Source: Effrenium voratum
Lineage: Eukaryota; Sar; Dinophyceae; Suessiales; Symbiodiniaceae
Assembly: GCA_963377175.1 (NCBI GenBank)
Contig: CAUJNA010002713.1
Span: 782,368 to 846,367, forward strand
DNA: 64,000 bases
Direction of reading: 5' to 3'
How positions within the stretch are numbered: position 1 is the stretch's first letter; each line of letters begins with the position of its first letter. The notes beneath the pieces were generated by a model. It was not told the DNA's origin and did no database searches. It saw only the letters and a list, made by a program, of their open reading frames with translations. The position numbers were made by a program, and so were the translations under genes. Below are positions 41,091-52,990 of the stretch, piece by piece.

Positions 41091-41227
41091 TACTGTGGAT
41101 GCACGAAATCTTACACCACCTGAGAAACCCGGGAATCCTGATTCCCTCGCAAATACCAACCCACGGTCTGGCTTTCTATGGTTTCATTAAGTGGTGCGAG
41201 AAGCGGATGTCGCAACCATCCACAGAA
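41091..41227. mobile_element. Family B element, full copy
   Basis: TACTGTGGATGCACGAAATC at the left, CAACCATCCACAG at the right, with ATTCCCTCGCAAATACCAAC inside. Confidence 0.65.
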
Positions 41228-41274
41228 ATTCGCAGAAGCTGGCCCGTTGGGTGTTTAAACTCGGGGACACACAA

Positions 41275-41390
41275 CAGGGATCCTTACATTATACACCTGA
41301 GCATTGCCTTGTAAATTGCGGTTTCCCTTTACTTTGGTTTTGAAAAAGCCATGCCTCAAATTGGCAAAATGTATCTTTTAAGGAGCCCTG
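41275..41390 (-). mobile_element. Family C element, copy 6, with 5-bp target duplication
   Basis: CAGGGATCCTTA..AAGGAGCCCTG, flanked by CACAA on both sides (41270-41274 and 41391-41395). Confidence 0.85.
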
Positions 41391-42279
41391 CACAAATGAT
41401 AGCGTTTCTGTTGGTTTCCGAAGACATCCCCGAGGTGTACCGAGCCTCAAGCAACCCACACACACACATGCATTGTCCAAGTTCACCGGGGGTTCTTAAA
41501 GGAGAAGCCTGTTTTATAATAGGGATATGTTCCCAAATCAGCTTGATGTTTCTGGCTCAGATGGGTTGTCTCCAACTAACTGAGGGCACCCCAAAATGAT
41601 GTTCCCTTCACGGCCAACCAAAAACGGGTCCCTCTAGCATCTAGCCCCGCAAGGCTCCCTCAAAACGAGGAAAGTTGGATGATTGATCATAAAGTTCAAC
41701 CTGTTTTTTCGCATTCGAACTACTCACTTGCAGTTAGTTGACCCTAAAATAAAAGGCGACCACCTTTTGTGGCCAGGACAAATCATGAAAACCCCAAAAC
41801 CGAACACATGTCAATTCAGGTCGACCCGTTTTAAGTCAGGCAACCCTCCACTGGTGGTTTAGGTATTTTTCGATCTGATCCCCTGGTCGGTTCGAATCAC
41901 CTGACGTGTCAAAACATGGGCACCACATTCTTCCTCAAACAAGGAAAAAAACAGATGAAATCTCCATCCCCGCAAAGTCATTCAAATGAACCCAACCCGG
42001 GTTGAGAAGATCACGGATGCAGAATTCCGCAAGTGAATAAGAAAAAACAAACACAGAAGCTTGCTGGTGCGCAGGGAATGACCCAGGGTTTGCAAATTTA
42101 GCTGGGGATCCCCTTGAAGGAAACCAACTCGGGGACGGTTTTTCTTGGTGTCATTCCGTTTCTCATTCCCTGCCTATCGAACCAAGGAAGGGCACCTCCT
42201 GAAGCCACACATTGATCAGTCGAAACCCTGAGGGCAAATGGGAAACCACCCAAACCATCAAAGGACAACCTGGGTATGT

Positions 42280-42364
42280 CTAGGTACTCCAGAGAGGTTA
42301 GAATAAGGCTAGTCTAAATTATTCTCCCCCCAAAAAGTTGGTAAAAGGGCACTCACTGGGGGAT
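42280..42364 (-). mobile_element. Introner family A, copy 8 (shortened)
   Basis: CTAGGTACTCCAGAGAGGTT, AGAATAAGG, then GTAAAAGGGCACTCACTGGGG. 3' end on the minus strand TTCTAACCTCTCTGGAGTACCTAG. The right TIR has lost its terminal GGACC. Confidence 0.6.
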
Positions 42365-42444
42365 GCGTTCAAAACCGGGGGGGCTCCCAAAAGCCTAAAC
42401 CTCGGTCCGACCTCGCTGAATCGACCTCGCATCGACGAAAAAAC

Positions 42445-42510
42445 CTCCGCCGGCGCGGCAGCTGGTGATCTCTGTGCTGGCGCAGTTGGCGATCCGCGAC
42501 ACCTCCTCGC
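42445..42510 (-). CDS. Short probable exon
   Basis: AATCCGAG|GCG acceptor and GGCGGAG|GTTTTT donor. Reads EEVSRIANCASTEITSCRAG. GC-rich against its flanks. Function unknown. Confidence 0.4.
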
Positions 42511-42619
42511 CTCGGATTTTTGGGTCGCCCGCGTGGGGGTTTTCGAGGGTGCGAGTTCCTGGATCGTCGGTTGCGATCGCTTTTTTCCAGCTACCTATCT
42601 AGGTTTCTTTTTTTTGGGG

Positions 42620-43670
42620 GGAGGGGTTAGTTCACAAGGGGAACCTGAACGCAAAAAGTAAACCACGTGATTGTTATGAGTTGTTTCGTTGGGGGTCCCT
42701 ATTTATTCTCGAACTTTTTGGGCCTTCGCTCTGAGGAAACCTGGCAACTGAACAGGTAAGCAGATCAGGTATAGACCCCCTCCACGTTTAACAGTTGTTG
42801 CTCCAACCAGTTCCGGAGTTTCATGGGCCAGTGGAGGAAAACAATATGGGACTTGCGGACTTGCCGCTAACTCATTTGACAAGCTCTCAGAAAACGGGGA
42901 GCTGCAAACCCGCTGAGCTTTCTGCCCTCGGTTCCCCAAACTGTCCTTTGGCTTTACGGGGAGGTGTTGGGAAAGGGATTGCATGCATGGTGAGCATTGT
43001 TCAGTAGGCCTAGGGGTGGAGTAATGCGAACGTCGGATGAATCAGCGGGACAGTTCTGGCTTTCAAAGCTGCGTAATGGTCATGCTAGAAAACACGAGGC
43101 GCTAGTTGTACTCTCCTGAGGGCAGAACGACTCACAAAAAGATCGTTCGAAATCACATTGTTGAGTAGGAGTACCCTCACTTCCGATCGAGTGAATGGCC
43201 CAAACAAGTAACCAAACTGCTTGTCTAAGCCACTAATGTTGGCCCCATTTTTCATAAACTTGTTGATGAACAGGGGGGCAGGGGAGGGAAAAACTTGAAA
43301 ACAACCCCAACAAGCCAGCTTTAACTAACCAGGGGTCAACATTCCAGGAGTCACCCCCCATGGAATTATGTTTGCCCAGTCTCCTGGGCAAATTTCCCAG
43401 CTCTGCAAAAGGTCGAGAAGTGCTGGTGGTTTCGCGTTTCGCGTTTCCACTAAACCCACCAAACACAACCAAAAAACCTAAGGAACCGGACTGGGAACCA
43501 CAAAGGCATCTTCTCCCCCGCAAAGGGCCCCGTTTTTCAACCCAAGCACCTCACGCGGAGCATCTTGGGATCGGGTTCGAGTGATTCGAATCTGAACGAG
43601 GCCGCGGCCATTTGCTGGTCTCAGCAAGGCCCCGGCCTACACTTCGACTGGAAAGGAGTTGGTTCACCCA
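42620..43670. other. Gene-free stretch
   Basis: No supported exon on either strand. Fragments of families D and G only. Confidence 0.4.
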
Positions 43671-43677
43671 ATAACCC

Positions 43678-43803
43678 CTACTGTGGATGGACGAAGTCAA
43701 TTCGCGCCACCTAAGAAACCCTGGAATGATTCGATTCCCCACCAACAAACCATGGTTTCAACCATGGTTTCTTATTTGGTGCGGGTTTTCGTCCATCCAC
43801 GCG
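43678..43803. mobile_element. Family B element with inner palindrome
   Basis: TACTGTGGATGGACGAAGTC at the left, TTTTCGTCCATCCAC at the right. AACCATGGTTTCAACCATGGTT sits at the centre. Confidence 0.7.
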
Positions 43804-44679
43804 AGGTGTCCTTTTGGTTGAACATAGATTCAACAAATGGATTTCCCTGGATTACGAAACAACCACAACAACCAGGAATCGCCAGCTCTGTCACTTGGTT
43901 GCAGAAGTTGCTGAGGTGCAAATCTCCCAAACCACCAATCCAACCCCCCAAATAGGGGCCACCTGAAAGGTGGCGACTGGGGGGCGGGGGGCATGTTTGT
44001 TAAATCACGACGACTTTTGATAGAGAACTGTGAAGTGGTTCTGTGGATACAAATCCAAACCTAAAGGATGTCCACCAAAGGGACCTGTTTGAAATTCACA
44101 CTCATTGCTTCAGACCGCCTATTTGATTGTATGTGTTTGCTTTTGCGGTAATTTGCGGTGTGGACGAGCTTCTCCATGGGTACGACAAGCGGCATGCGCA
44201 CAAATGAACATGTCCGCTGACTTCGCCAAGTGGGTAACGAAGAAGAAGCCCAAATAGGCAAAGGGCCACGTTGCTTGCTATGGCTCTGGAAAGCAAGCCC
44301 TTTTCCGTAAAACAATATGGAATACCCCATGGTACAGCATAAAGCTTAAAGAGTCATTTCACGTTCTTCACATGTAGTCAACCTCATATAGAATCACATC
44401 AGAGACCCCGGCAACCCTTGCCACCACTCTGCCGCCTTGTGTACAAAGGCCTGCACCCTCTCGGGATCGTGGTTACCCTCCTGGACAGAGCACGCTGGGA
44501 GCCAAAAAACAGGCCAACAGCTGGGATACTCCAAAAATGACATTGGTGGCTCGTCTTTCTTTCAGGATTCAGAGCAAACAAGGGGTACCCTCGAACAGAC
44601 ACATCCATATGTTCTGCTGCTGAATACTTAGCCTACTCTAGAATCCTTAATCGCTTTGGGGGGCGGCTTTGCAAGAAGA

Positions 44680-44800
44680 TGTGGCCATGGGTCAAAATCC
44701 CGTACCCCCAGTGAACATCCCAATCCCCACTAAAATAGACTAAAATGGGTGGTGCACCTACCCCAAAATCGTACCGTTGGTTTGACACCCACAGCCAGTA
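44680..44800. mobile_element. Family M element, copy 2
   Basis: GGCCATGGGTCAAAATCC, CGTACCCCCAGTGAACATCC and GGTTTGACACCCACAGCCA in the order seen at 34023-34163. Confidence 0.55.
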
Positions 44801-44977
44801 ATGTGAAAAACAAAACTATCGTGAGCCCTGGACAAGCCCAACATGGCCATTGAGTAAAGAGCGTGACCTGGCGGCTAAGGCGGAGGCTTTCTGGATGGCA
44901 GCCAGTAGGCAAACAAATGGTGCAAGCTCTCAAGCCCGGGCTAAAACACGTGAGCCAAACTCAAACCGTGACATTTC

Positions 44978-45152
44978 ATGTTGACCCCGGATTAATAAAC
45001 CCCCTGTTTATAACATGGGTGTTCCCGGTTTTAGTGGGGATTTATTGCCTTTGAAGTGGAACGGTGTTCCCGGTTTTAGTGGGGATTTATTGCCTTTGAA
45101 GTGGAACACCCCCGTATTAATGAACGGGGGTTTATTAATCCGGGGTCAACAT
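44978..45152. mobile_element. Family K palindromic element with perfect 27-bp TIRs and 45-bp duplication
   Basis: ATGTTGACCCCGGATTAATA (44978 on) is exactly inverted at 45126-45152. Inside, a 45-bp unit starting GGTGTTCCCGGTTTTAGTGG is repeated perfectly (45018-45062 and 45063-45107). A diverged copy lies at 54774-54911. Confidence 0.85.
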
Positions 45153-45500
45153 TATACGAGTCCACCCCCGCAACGCGCAGGATTCGGGTGGTCATGCGAT
45201 CAAGTTCTTAGCTGACGGTCGGAGGGCTGCACTGACTAGAGCGTGCAACCAGCCAATCTTGGGTGCTGTAGATCCCCCAACAAAAAGGTTACCTTTTTGC
45301 TGGTTGAAAGGAAATATGAGGAAAATCCAAAACAACAGTCTCAAGATCCAACCCAATAGAAGCATAGCAATACATCCGTTCAAAGCCGATGCGCGACAAT
45401 CCTCCACAAGCACTGCATGCTGTGAGAACAGCTGGTTTGCCCAAAGCTACCAGCTTGGATCATTTGGCTAGGGAATGGGAGGGGTGGAACCATCTTATCA

Positions 45501-45617
45501 CTAGGCTGGAAGTAGGACCCCAGCAAAACAACACCTTTGTTGCCTGGTTAGTGGAAAACAAAGGGGACCCCAAAAACGCAAAAAAAGAAAGAAAAAGGGG
45601 AGCTAATTCTGGGGAAG
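45501..45617 (-). mobile_element. Family F element, full copy
   Basis: CTAGGCTGGAAGTAGGACCC to GGAGCTAATTCTGGGGAAG. Same orientation as the other copies. Confidence 0.7.
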
Positions 45618-46209
45618 ATCAAACATCCTGGTGGGACCGCAACTTTCTGGCCGTGGCTCTGGCCTCCATGCAGCCTCAGTGGGCGATGATAGACTTGATT
45701 GGGTCACGCTTCAACGAATTGGGTTCTAAAAGCCTGACTGCCTTGGGAGACGTTTGCGGCTGTGCCCCTGTCTTGGCACCAACTGGCCTCGCAGTTGGAA
45801 CTTAAGGCAGGCTTCCAGGCTTCCGAAATCTACCTACCAGGTTGGAAAGTTCAGTTTGGGGTTATTCCATTGCATTCTCCCAAGCGGCCGAGCAAGCAAG
45901 CGCTCGCGCGTCCTCAATGGACCGCGACACCAAGGCATAGCCTGACGCGCAGGTGGAGCCAACCCCTCGTTCAAACACCATGATTTAACCAGTTTATAGT
46001 GTTTAAACAACCTCCCTGTGTTTCCCTAAAAAGACCCAGCCTTGAGGATACATCCGAAAAGGTGTCTCTTGAAATTAAATCTAAAAGCACGGCGGATGCC
46101 GTTGATACTGCAAGTAAACCAACCGCAGACCACGGGAATTCACGGGGGTGTCCTTTGCTCCCTACTTGCAATAGTCTCAAGGCACCCACAGTGTTCCCCC
46201 AAAAAGGCA

Positions 46210-46575
46210 CACCCGTTTGATTTGTCCATCAGGCTTACTTGAAGGATACATCCCAAGCCCCCTGCAGCACAAGGGGATCCTTTCCAACATCAGCGCTGAT
46301 AAAGGTGCTTTTTTGGTAAGCGATCCAAATGTATCCTTTAAAGCCACCCCGTCCACAACACTCTTGCGGGAGGTTCCGGTCTGATTTGATAGGAAAATGA
46401 AGCCCTTTTCAAAACCGTCCATACGCAGTCCCGACCTTTCTGGAGATGGAGCGAGAGCTTTCCACTCCTCGCACTTGCCCATCGAAACACGGCACTCGTT
46501 GGCTGGTTGGCTTCAAAGAATCCCAGAACGCCGGTGGCCGAGATGGCAACTCCGAACCAAACAGATAAGTTCAAG
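46210..46575 (-). CDS. Candidate coding stretch in two frames
   Basis: A minus frame (46575 to about 46495) reads VWFGVAISATGVLGFFEANQ, membrane-like. Another (46482 to about 46210) reads MGKCEEWKALAPSPERSG and GFIFLSNQTGTSRK. They would need an intron or a shift to join. Support is compositional only. Confidence 0.3.
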
Positions 46576-47471
46576 GATGGAAATGTCTGTGAACCTCCAA
46601 AATGGATTTGGTTTCCTCATTTTTCCCCTCAAAAACAAAAAAAAGGGCCGCCTCAAAAAACAGACAGGACCGGCCCGTTTTTCTCCCACCCACCCCACGA
46701 CTTCTCTCTCCGATCCCTCGCCTTTTCCGGTGGCACAGTCCAAGGGAAGCCTCTCAACATGCGCGAGTCCGACGCTGGGCAGATCCGGCTGCATGCGCAA
46801 AGCAAGAGCCACCCTTCGTGACCGATCTCACTTTCGATCGAGTGGATGGCCCCAAGAAAAAGTCCACACTTGTTGCTTGCCACACAGACATGGTCTTGCC
46901 CAAAAGTGACTAAAGTCAAGGAACTCTGGAAGTGTTTGACACCGGCTTGCAAGTTATTGCACCCATGTTGGGGGGCTGCAGGCTTAGAGACACATAGCCT
47001 TCGAAATATGCATAGAGGACATTGGGGTCTACCCCATTTGGCTACTCCAAACTAGTATGATCCAAATACATGGTTGTCTCTCTTTAAACAACCCTCAAAT
47101 TGGTGTTCCTTTTTGCTTCCCTGTATAACCACAAGACATACTTGGTTGATGCTGCAAGGAGCAAAGATTACATGTTAGCAGTTAAGTGGGGGTTTCCCAC
47201 TAAACCGCAACAAGCAAAAATGCAAAATGTGTCCCAACAACAACCATGAATAGGTACCCTCAAAGACAAGCACGCCCATATCTTATTGCATCCGCAGATC
47301 GCCTAGTTCACTCTGACCCTCTCACTTCCGGCCTCGCGATTACATAGGCAACTGGTGTCGACGCACCTTACCACGGTGGGCCTGCCTTTTTTGGGGGAGA
47401 CCCTCAAAATGGTTGGGATTTTTTAAGCTCTCTTTAAAACCACTAAAGGGAGGGTCCCCCTACAAAAAAGA

Positions 47472-47600
47472 CATACTGTGGATGGACGAAAGCCTGCACC
47501 ATGTCAGAAACACTAGAATCATAATTCCCTGTAAATACCTACAAACAATTGTTTCCCAGGGTTTCAAAGTGGCACGCACGGGTTTCGTCCATCCACCGTC
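47472..47600. mobile_element. Family B element, full copy
   Basis: TACTGTGGATGGACGAAAGC at the left, GGTTTCGTCCATCCACCG at the right, with ATTCCCTGTAAATACCTAC inside. Confidence 0.7.
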
Positions 47601-47888
47601 GCAGCATAGAAATAGAAATCCTCCTCGAAGAGCCAGCAATAGAATTTGCGTTTAGAACTAGGGGGGCAGCTTAGAGGGCATCATTCACCCGGAGAATCGA
47701 CCAACTAACATGTAAACAAGCAAAACTGATAGAAACTCTTTTTGGGCCAAGGCCCCCTCTTTGTTGGGATGCAAAGGGAAATAGGAATAAATTGCGGGCG
47801 GGGACAGAATCTTGACAGACTCACGGATGTACACACCCTTCACCGATTATCTCTATGTATTTAAAAAAAATGAACTCGGGGATGGACA

Positions 47889-47911
47889 CTCTCTCTCTCT
47901 CTCTCTCTGTC
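47889..47911. repeat. (TC)n microsatellite
   Basis: Eleven or so CT units. A second run is at 53815-53842. Confidence 0.9.
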
Positions 47912-48163
47912 TTCTTCTCTATTCCTATGAATGCGGTACATTTGTTGACAGGGTACATTTGTTCACGCATGTGTGGAGGGATCTGCCTTGCCGTTGAACG
48001 CCCAAGTAAATCAAAGTCAACCCTGCCACCTGTTTTGGAAGCATGGAAGTAACATACGTTTTCAAGACAACACCAAACAAAAACAAGAGGACAGAAGAGC
48101 GGTCCCGTGTTTTACCGGTGCTTCGTGTCTTCGTTGTTTTTTTGTTTGGGGGGGGGGGTAAAC

Positions 48164-48250
48164 GGAGAAAAGCGCCAAGGCTTGGGCTTTCCAGGACCGA
48201 ACCGATGGCCGTGCCTCCACTGCCGTTTCAGCACCTCCCGGTCCCAAAAC
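48164..48250 (-). CDS. Exon of unrecognised protein
   Basis: CCCTCTCGCAG|GTTTTGG acceptor after pyrimidines and TCTCC|GTTTACC donor. Reads FWDREVLKRQWRHGHRFGPG then KPKPWRFSP. Trp/Arg-rich. The family is not certain. Confidence 0.55.
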
Positions 48251-48259
48251 CTGCGAGAG

Positions 48260-49220
48260 GGACAGCCGCGGAGAGAAAAAAACCGCCGCGAGCGCCTCCA
48301 GAGGTTTGGTTTTTGTTTCTGGTGCAGTGGGTGTGGTTGTCAAAAATCGTGCAACCCCAAAATGGGTGGCAACCAGGACTAACGACAAAAAGGTCCATAT
48401 CCTGGCTGAATTGTTGCCCGTAGATGTCCCCGGTAAGATGCCCTAATTATTTGGCCTCAAGGAGGTTTTCCGCTTCCCTCGGCTTCCTGACCCCGAGAAG
48501 GATGCGACGAGGGAGTTGACAAGGGTAACAGGAAATTTAGAAAAAGTAGCCAGCAGGTACACATGAAAAACCCTCTGAAGAGAAGGGGAACCGGCATCAC
48601 CTTGCCGAGGTTAACGCAGTGGAACACTGGTGAGGCTTAAAAGGAGTACCAGTGTCGGGCCCTGTGTCTCGTTGGGCGACTCGAGTCGCCATTCCGAATC
48701 GCACGGACCATCACCATGCGGTCCGTGGAACAAACTTTCAAATGGGTCTGTCTGCTTTTCAGGTACCCCCTTTGTTGCGGTGTTGAGGGGAAACCAAAAG
48801 GAAAACCGGTTTTTGAGGCTTGGAGGGCGCTGAGGTTTGCGTTGTTGTTTGTTTTGATATTGATTTTTAGTAAATGTTTGTATTGTTGTTTTTGGAGGGG
48901 GGGGGGGTCTGGGAAAAATTAGCGGAGAGGGCTCAACAATTTGGGGTCATGTGAAAGGAGACTCTCATCTAAAACTGACACGCGCCTTTTAAGGGTTCCA
49001 TGTTTATTCTGTAGCGGAGTAGACAGTCGTTTACTTCTTCCGAAACCGTGTGGAAGGTGAGAAGGCAATCTCAAGGCTCCCGAGAGAGCCCCTGCAAGTG
49101 GAAGGCCGCAAAGCAAAACTTCCGACTTGCCCAAAGCCTTATGCTAGCGCTACCTCACTTTCCCAACAAGGCCCCGGAAATACAGGAATACTGCGGAAGC
49201 GGCTGAAACATGTTGACACC
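48260..49220. other. Gene-free stretch
   Basis: No supported exon. Poly-G at 48898-48908 with GT-rich surroundings. Confidence 0.4.
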
Positions 49221-49221
49221 A

Positions 49222-49306
49222 TTGTTTGGTGGTGAATTGACAGGGGAATCGAATCCTTCCCGGGGGTTCCTTAGGTGGTGCGAAACGGATTTTGTGCATC
49301 CACCGA
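49222..49306. mobile_element. Family B element, right half
   Basis: GGGGAATCGAATCCTTCCCGG then TTAGGTGGTGCGAAACGG and TGTGCATCCACCG. The left TIR is lost. Confidence 0.5.
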
Positions 49307-50476
49307 CTGTCTTCTTAGAGCTTTCATTCCAGTGCACATAGACCAACATGGGCCTGGGAATGCAAAGCAAGGACCAGCATGAAAAACCACAAAATGACAA
49401 GGTGACCTTGGACAAGTGAGCCATGCAACTTGTGTATCACATAGATCTGGGTGTGTTTCTTTTAAGGTGCGACACCCCTAAAATGAATTTGGTCTTCCTT
49501 GCGGTTTCCCTTTAAATCTTGAAAAAACACCGCCAACAAATCTCAGGGCCCCAGAAGTCCTATAGATGCCTAAAATCTAAAATGGATTTGGTGTTCCTTG
49601 TGGTTCCCTTTAGACACCAAACAATCTCAGGGCCCCAATGATGGATGGCTTGTTTTCTTCTGGGAGTGACTCCCAACTAAGACGAGCAACGTGTCCTGAC
49701 CCCTCGGCTCCCGGCGGGCGCGGGCACCGGATTACACTTTGGTAAACCTGCGCGCTTGCGCGCTTGCGCGAGGGGCGGCGTTGGGCGAATGTCAGCTTGC
49801 AACCCAACGTTCTGGGCTCGCGCCGAACTTTCTTTTGGTGCAGCCCCTTACTAAAAATGAAGAGAACCAAACAAGAACACAAAACCAAAGCCATACCAAC
49901 AACAGTGAAGCTCAGATCTTTCATATTTTAGGAAGGAGGCGGGGAGGGGAAGGAATTGGGGGAAGGGGGGGGGAATCCTTCAGCCTATTTTTTTCGGGGG
50001 GGAGGGGTGGGAGAGAGGGGGAAGGGGAACGGTGGATGCCTACATATTGCAAGGGAACAAAGGAAACCCAGTAAAATCAACCATGGTTAGTGGCTGGTTC
50101 ATTTGCAATATCTAGGGTACCCACGCAGCACCCAGAATGGTGGGAACACCAAACTTTCTCTCTGAGCCACAAAAACGGTCTTCCCGAAAAGCGACTAAGG
50201 CCCATGATCAGGGAGTGAGAAAAAGATCCACCAGTTCTTCTTTTCCCGGGATCAATTTTAACGCCCTTTGTTGTTGGGTTGAGGCAAGGCCTTCAATCCT
50301 GATTGAACCGATGATCCCGATCGAGTTGAGCTTGCGCATGTGGTGTTTGTTCCTTGACCCAACAAGAAGTGATCATGCTTGTCTAGTGGGGTATCCTTGG
50401 ATGGACATCATTGACACTGCGATTTTTGTGCACCAACATCGTCGTGAGGGGGAGGGGGTCCCTAACGATCAACACA

Positions 50477-50619
50477 TACTGTGGATGGACGAAATCCTGC
50501 ACCACCCAAGAACCCCTGAAATCCTGATTCCCCTGTAAATACCAACCAACAAAGGTTCTAACCATGGTTTCATTTCGTGGTGCGAGAAGCGGATTTCGAT
50601 TTCAACCATCCACAGTTTA
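50477..50619. mobile_element. Family B element, full copy
   Basis: TACTGTGGATGGACGAAATC at the left, TTCAACCATCCACAG at the right, with AACCATGGTTTC inside. Confidence 0.7.
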
Positions 50620-50744
50620 CCAAGTCGCCAAATCCCAGCCCGATCCGGAAATCTTTGGTGAGTTCCCTTCGCCCTGATGGCTGGGCCGTTCCCAGATCCC
50701 CTGCTAAAAGTCGAACTGTCAGATACTCCTAGAGATCTTGGTTG

Positions 50745-50850
50745 ATGTTGACCCCCCTGCAAAAAGTGTAACTTTTGGGGGTTTAGTGGAAAACTCCTTG
50801 ACTTCCCAAAAAGTTAGTCTAAAGATCCAACCCAATAGCAGTCAAGTGAT
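50745..50850 (-). mobile_element. Family D element
   Basis: TGTTGACCCCCCTGCAAAAA, GTGTAACTTTTGGGGG, then AAGATCCAACCCAATAGCAG. Closest relative is at 38556-38655. Confidence 0.65.
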
Positions 50851-50910
50851 GTAGTTTCGGAAGCTACCACTAAGCCCTGAAAGCCTAAACTCAAAGGGGA
50901 CAGCTGGGAA

Positions 50911-50930
50911 TTAGGGTTTAGGGTTTAGGG
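50911..50930. repeat. Interstitial telomere-like repeat (TTTAGGG)3
   Basis: TTAGGGTTTAGGGTTTAGGG: three units of the plant/dinoflagellate-type telomere heptamer, away from any visible chromosome end. Confidence 0.85.
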
Positions 50931-51380
50931 ATCACCAAGATAGGGGTAGTTTTCACAGCCTTACCCAGAAAAGATGAACAGTTGGAGGGGGGAGACTTTC
51001 CACCAATGGAATCGGGTCAAATGGTTAAGAATGGCGCGCGCAGCTCTCAGGAGAACGCAGAACGGCTGGCCACCGTCCCACAAGATCGACAGCACTCTAG
51101 TGTAAAAGCGTCAGTTGCTTCTCCAATAAACAAGTCTGCGTATTTCCTCCCCCTTTTAAATAAACACAAAAATCCTTTCGGCATCGAGCGGATTATCTTT
51201 AATGTTCGCAGAGCTCCGCAAAACAGACTTAGTCAACCCACATATGCTTTCCCGCCAATTAACATGGGAAAGTGACAGGGGGGCCCTGGAAGACAATTCT
51301 CCTTTTGAAGGGACCCGCTGTCAGGTTCCATGAAAATGGTTGGAGGGTAATATCTAAGACTCTGATTGAAAAGAGCCCAT

Positions 51381-51498
51381 CTTGGTCCTTCAGTTGAGAG
51401 GTTAGAATAAGGGTACCAACTTCTTTTCAGATTGTCTATTTTAGTAGGGGGACCCTCCCAACCCCAAAAAAATGGGTTGAAGGGCACTACTGCAAAAC
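51381..51498 (-). mobile_element. Introner family A, copy 9
   Basis: Minus-strand donor CCTAG|GTTTTGCAGTAGTGCCC, 3' end TTCTAACCTCTCAACTGAAGGACCAAG. Its donor TIR is mutated (GTTTTGC for GTCCCCC). Confidence 0.65.
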
Positions 51499-51515
51499 CT
51501 AGGCATGGGCGCTAC

Positions 51516-51585
51516 TTAGATCTGGGACTCGCCTGCCTCCTCCATGGTGGGGTCCGCTGTCTCCGCCGCCTGCACTAGGTGGCTC
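51516..51585 (-). CDS. Possible terminal exon
   Basis: GCACTGAG|GAGC acceptor. Reads SHLVQAAETADPTMEEAGES with a TAA at 51516-51518, just before an introner. Could be the C-terminus of a protein, or an exon whose frame I misjudge. Confidence 0.4.
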
Positions 51586-52275
51586 CTCAGTGCGGCAAGA
51601 CGAGTTCACGCGGGCCCGGTGTGCGGAGAGAGGGCTGCCCAAAATGGTTCTCCTTTCGCTTCCCAAAACTAAATCCAAGCTTGTTGTTTGCCACTGAAAT
51701 TCTTACTTGGCCCACTAAAACAAATGGAGAGCCACCAAGGAAAAAAGTGCAAAGTGCGCCCACTGGCTCGGTGAGAAAATGGTCTTCTCAAGAAGTATTG
51801 AGTCCCTAAACTGAAAGTGGGAGGCGCTGCCCAAAAAATGAAATCCCAAATGGTTTTCCTTTCAGCTTCCCAAAGCTCCCTTCCTGAGTGGACTGGCAAA
51901 AAAAAGTCCAAAAAGTAAATACATTCCATGAACTCAGGAAGTGACAGGTGTTATCCAAAAAGACACATCCATATGTGGGTTGGCGGTTTTGAGAGCCTGA
52001 AAAAAACTTGGTTCAAAGGAAAACCGAAACGGCTGAACACCCAGTCCAACTGTTGCTGTCCACAAATGTGTCTTTTTGACCAAACCGAATTGCAAGCAGT
52101 AACCCCAAGGTTAGAAATAGAAGTGAAATCACTTTCGCTTGGGTCCAGGCACTGTATTTCACTTTGTTTGGCATAGAAAGCAAACATGAAGTAAACCCGG
52201 TTGCTGAAACCCACGCTGCCTCTGGGCGGCAGTGACACCCCCAGAGCATGAATTCGAAAGTTGGAACTTTCATAT

Positions 52276-52435
52276 GTGGCACAACGGATAAACCGCGGAA
52301 CTCTAGGGGTTGACTCCCCATTCTTTTCAACCATCGTTTTTTTTCAAACACCTGCCTTTTCCCTGGGTTTCTGAGGGTTTTCTGGCTAGAAGGATCCCCG
52401 GACAGAATGGAAATGGAAGGTACCCCTAGAGAAAC
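52276..52435 (-). mobile_element. Family H element preceded by a tRNA-like box A
   Basis: CTCTAGGGGTTGACTCCCC at the left and GGTACCCCTAGAG at the right form TIRs. On the minus strand it runs G|GTTTCTCTAGGGGTACC to CAACCCCTAG. Just left on the plus strand, GTGGCACAACGGATAAACCG fits a box A (arginine-tRNA-like). Confidence 0.55.
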
Positions 52436-52789
52436 CAAATGCTGCGTGTACTTGTTTGTTTCCTTACAAAGCAAAGCCCCCAAAGGGCAGCCTCAAGAAA
52501 TCACACATCCATGTTGCCCCAGTCGAACCCGAGCAATTGTTGCTTTCCGTTTTGGTGTCCCTTACCAGGGAGAAAAGGGTACCGACTCCAACAAGGACTT
52601 GGCCCCATTTCCCAGCCACCAGACAAAACCAAATTGGCCATCGAGATCTTGGAGCAAGGCTGTTTGGATTTTCACCAGCTATCTCAGCTTCCCTCGTCAT
52701 TTGGTGGTTTGGAGCCCGGCGGAGGTTTAGAGGTTGGGGATGGTTTCCCATCTCAGCGTTTGCAGCCCCTAGACCTCTGAGGAGGAACG

Positions 52790-52990
52790 CGGCCATGGCG
52801 AGCCCTGTCTTGTTCATTCCAAGGACCTCACGTTTCTGGACCTTGTCGACCTTAACAGGGGGAGGTATACTCAACATGAGGGGGGTAACCCCCCTGCTTT
52901 CTTTTCGGGTAGTTGATGTAGAACAAACGCTGATATGGCTGGTTTCTTTTGGGCGTCCTTCTAAACCATCCAAGGTAGGCAATGTTGTTG
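52790..52990 (-). CDS. Weak coding candidate
   Basis: Open minus frame with KVDKVQKREVLGMNKTGLAM and a Leu-rich stretch. The plus strand is open too, and a family J repeat follows. Kept only because the frame is long. Confidence 0.2.

Noticed and set aside
45389..45805. 138-codon plus-strand frame, partly protein-like (DRNFLAVALASMQPQW)
   Set aside because: Its middle is a family F element and there are no splice ends; kept as a curiosity only.
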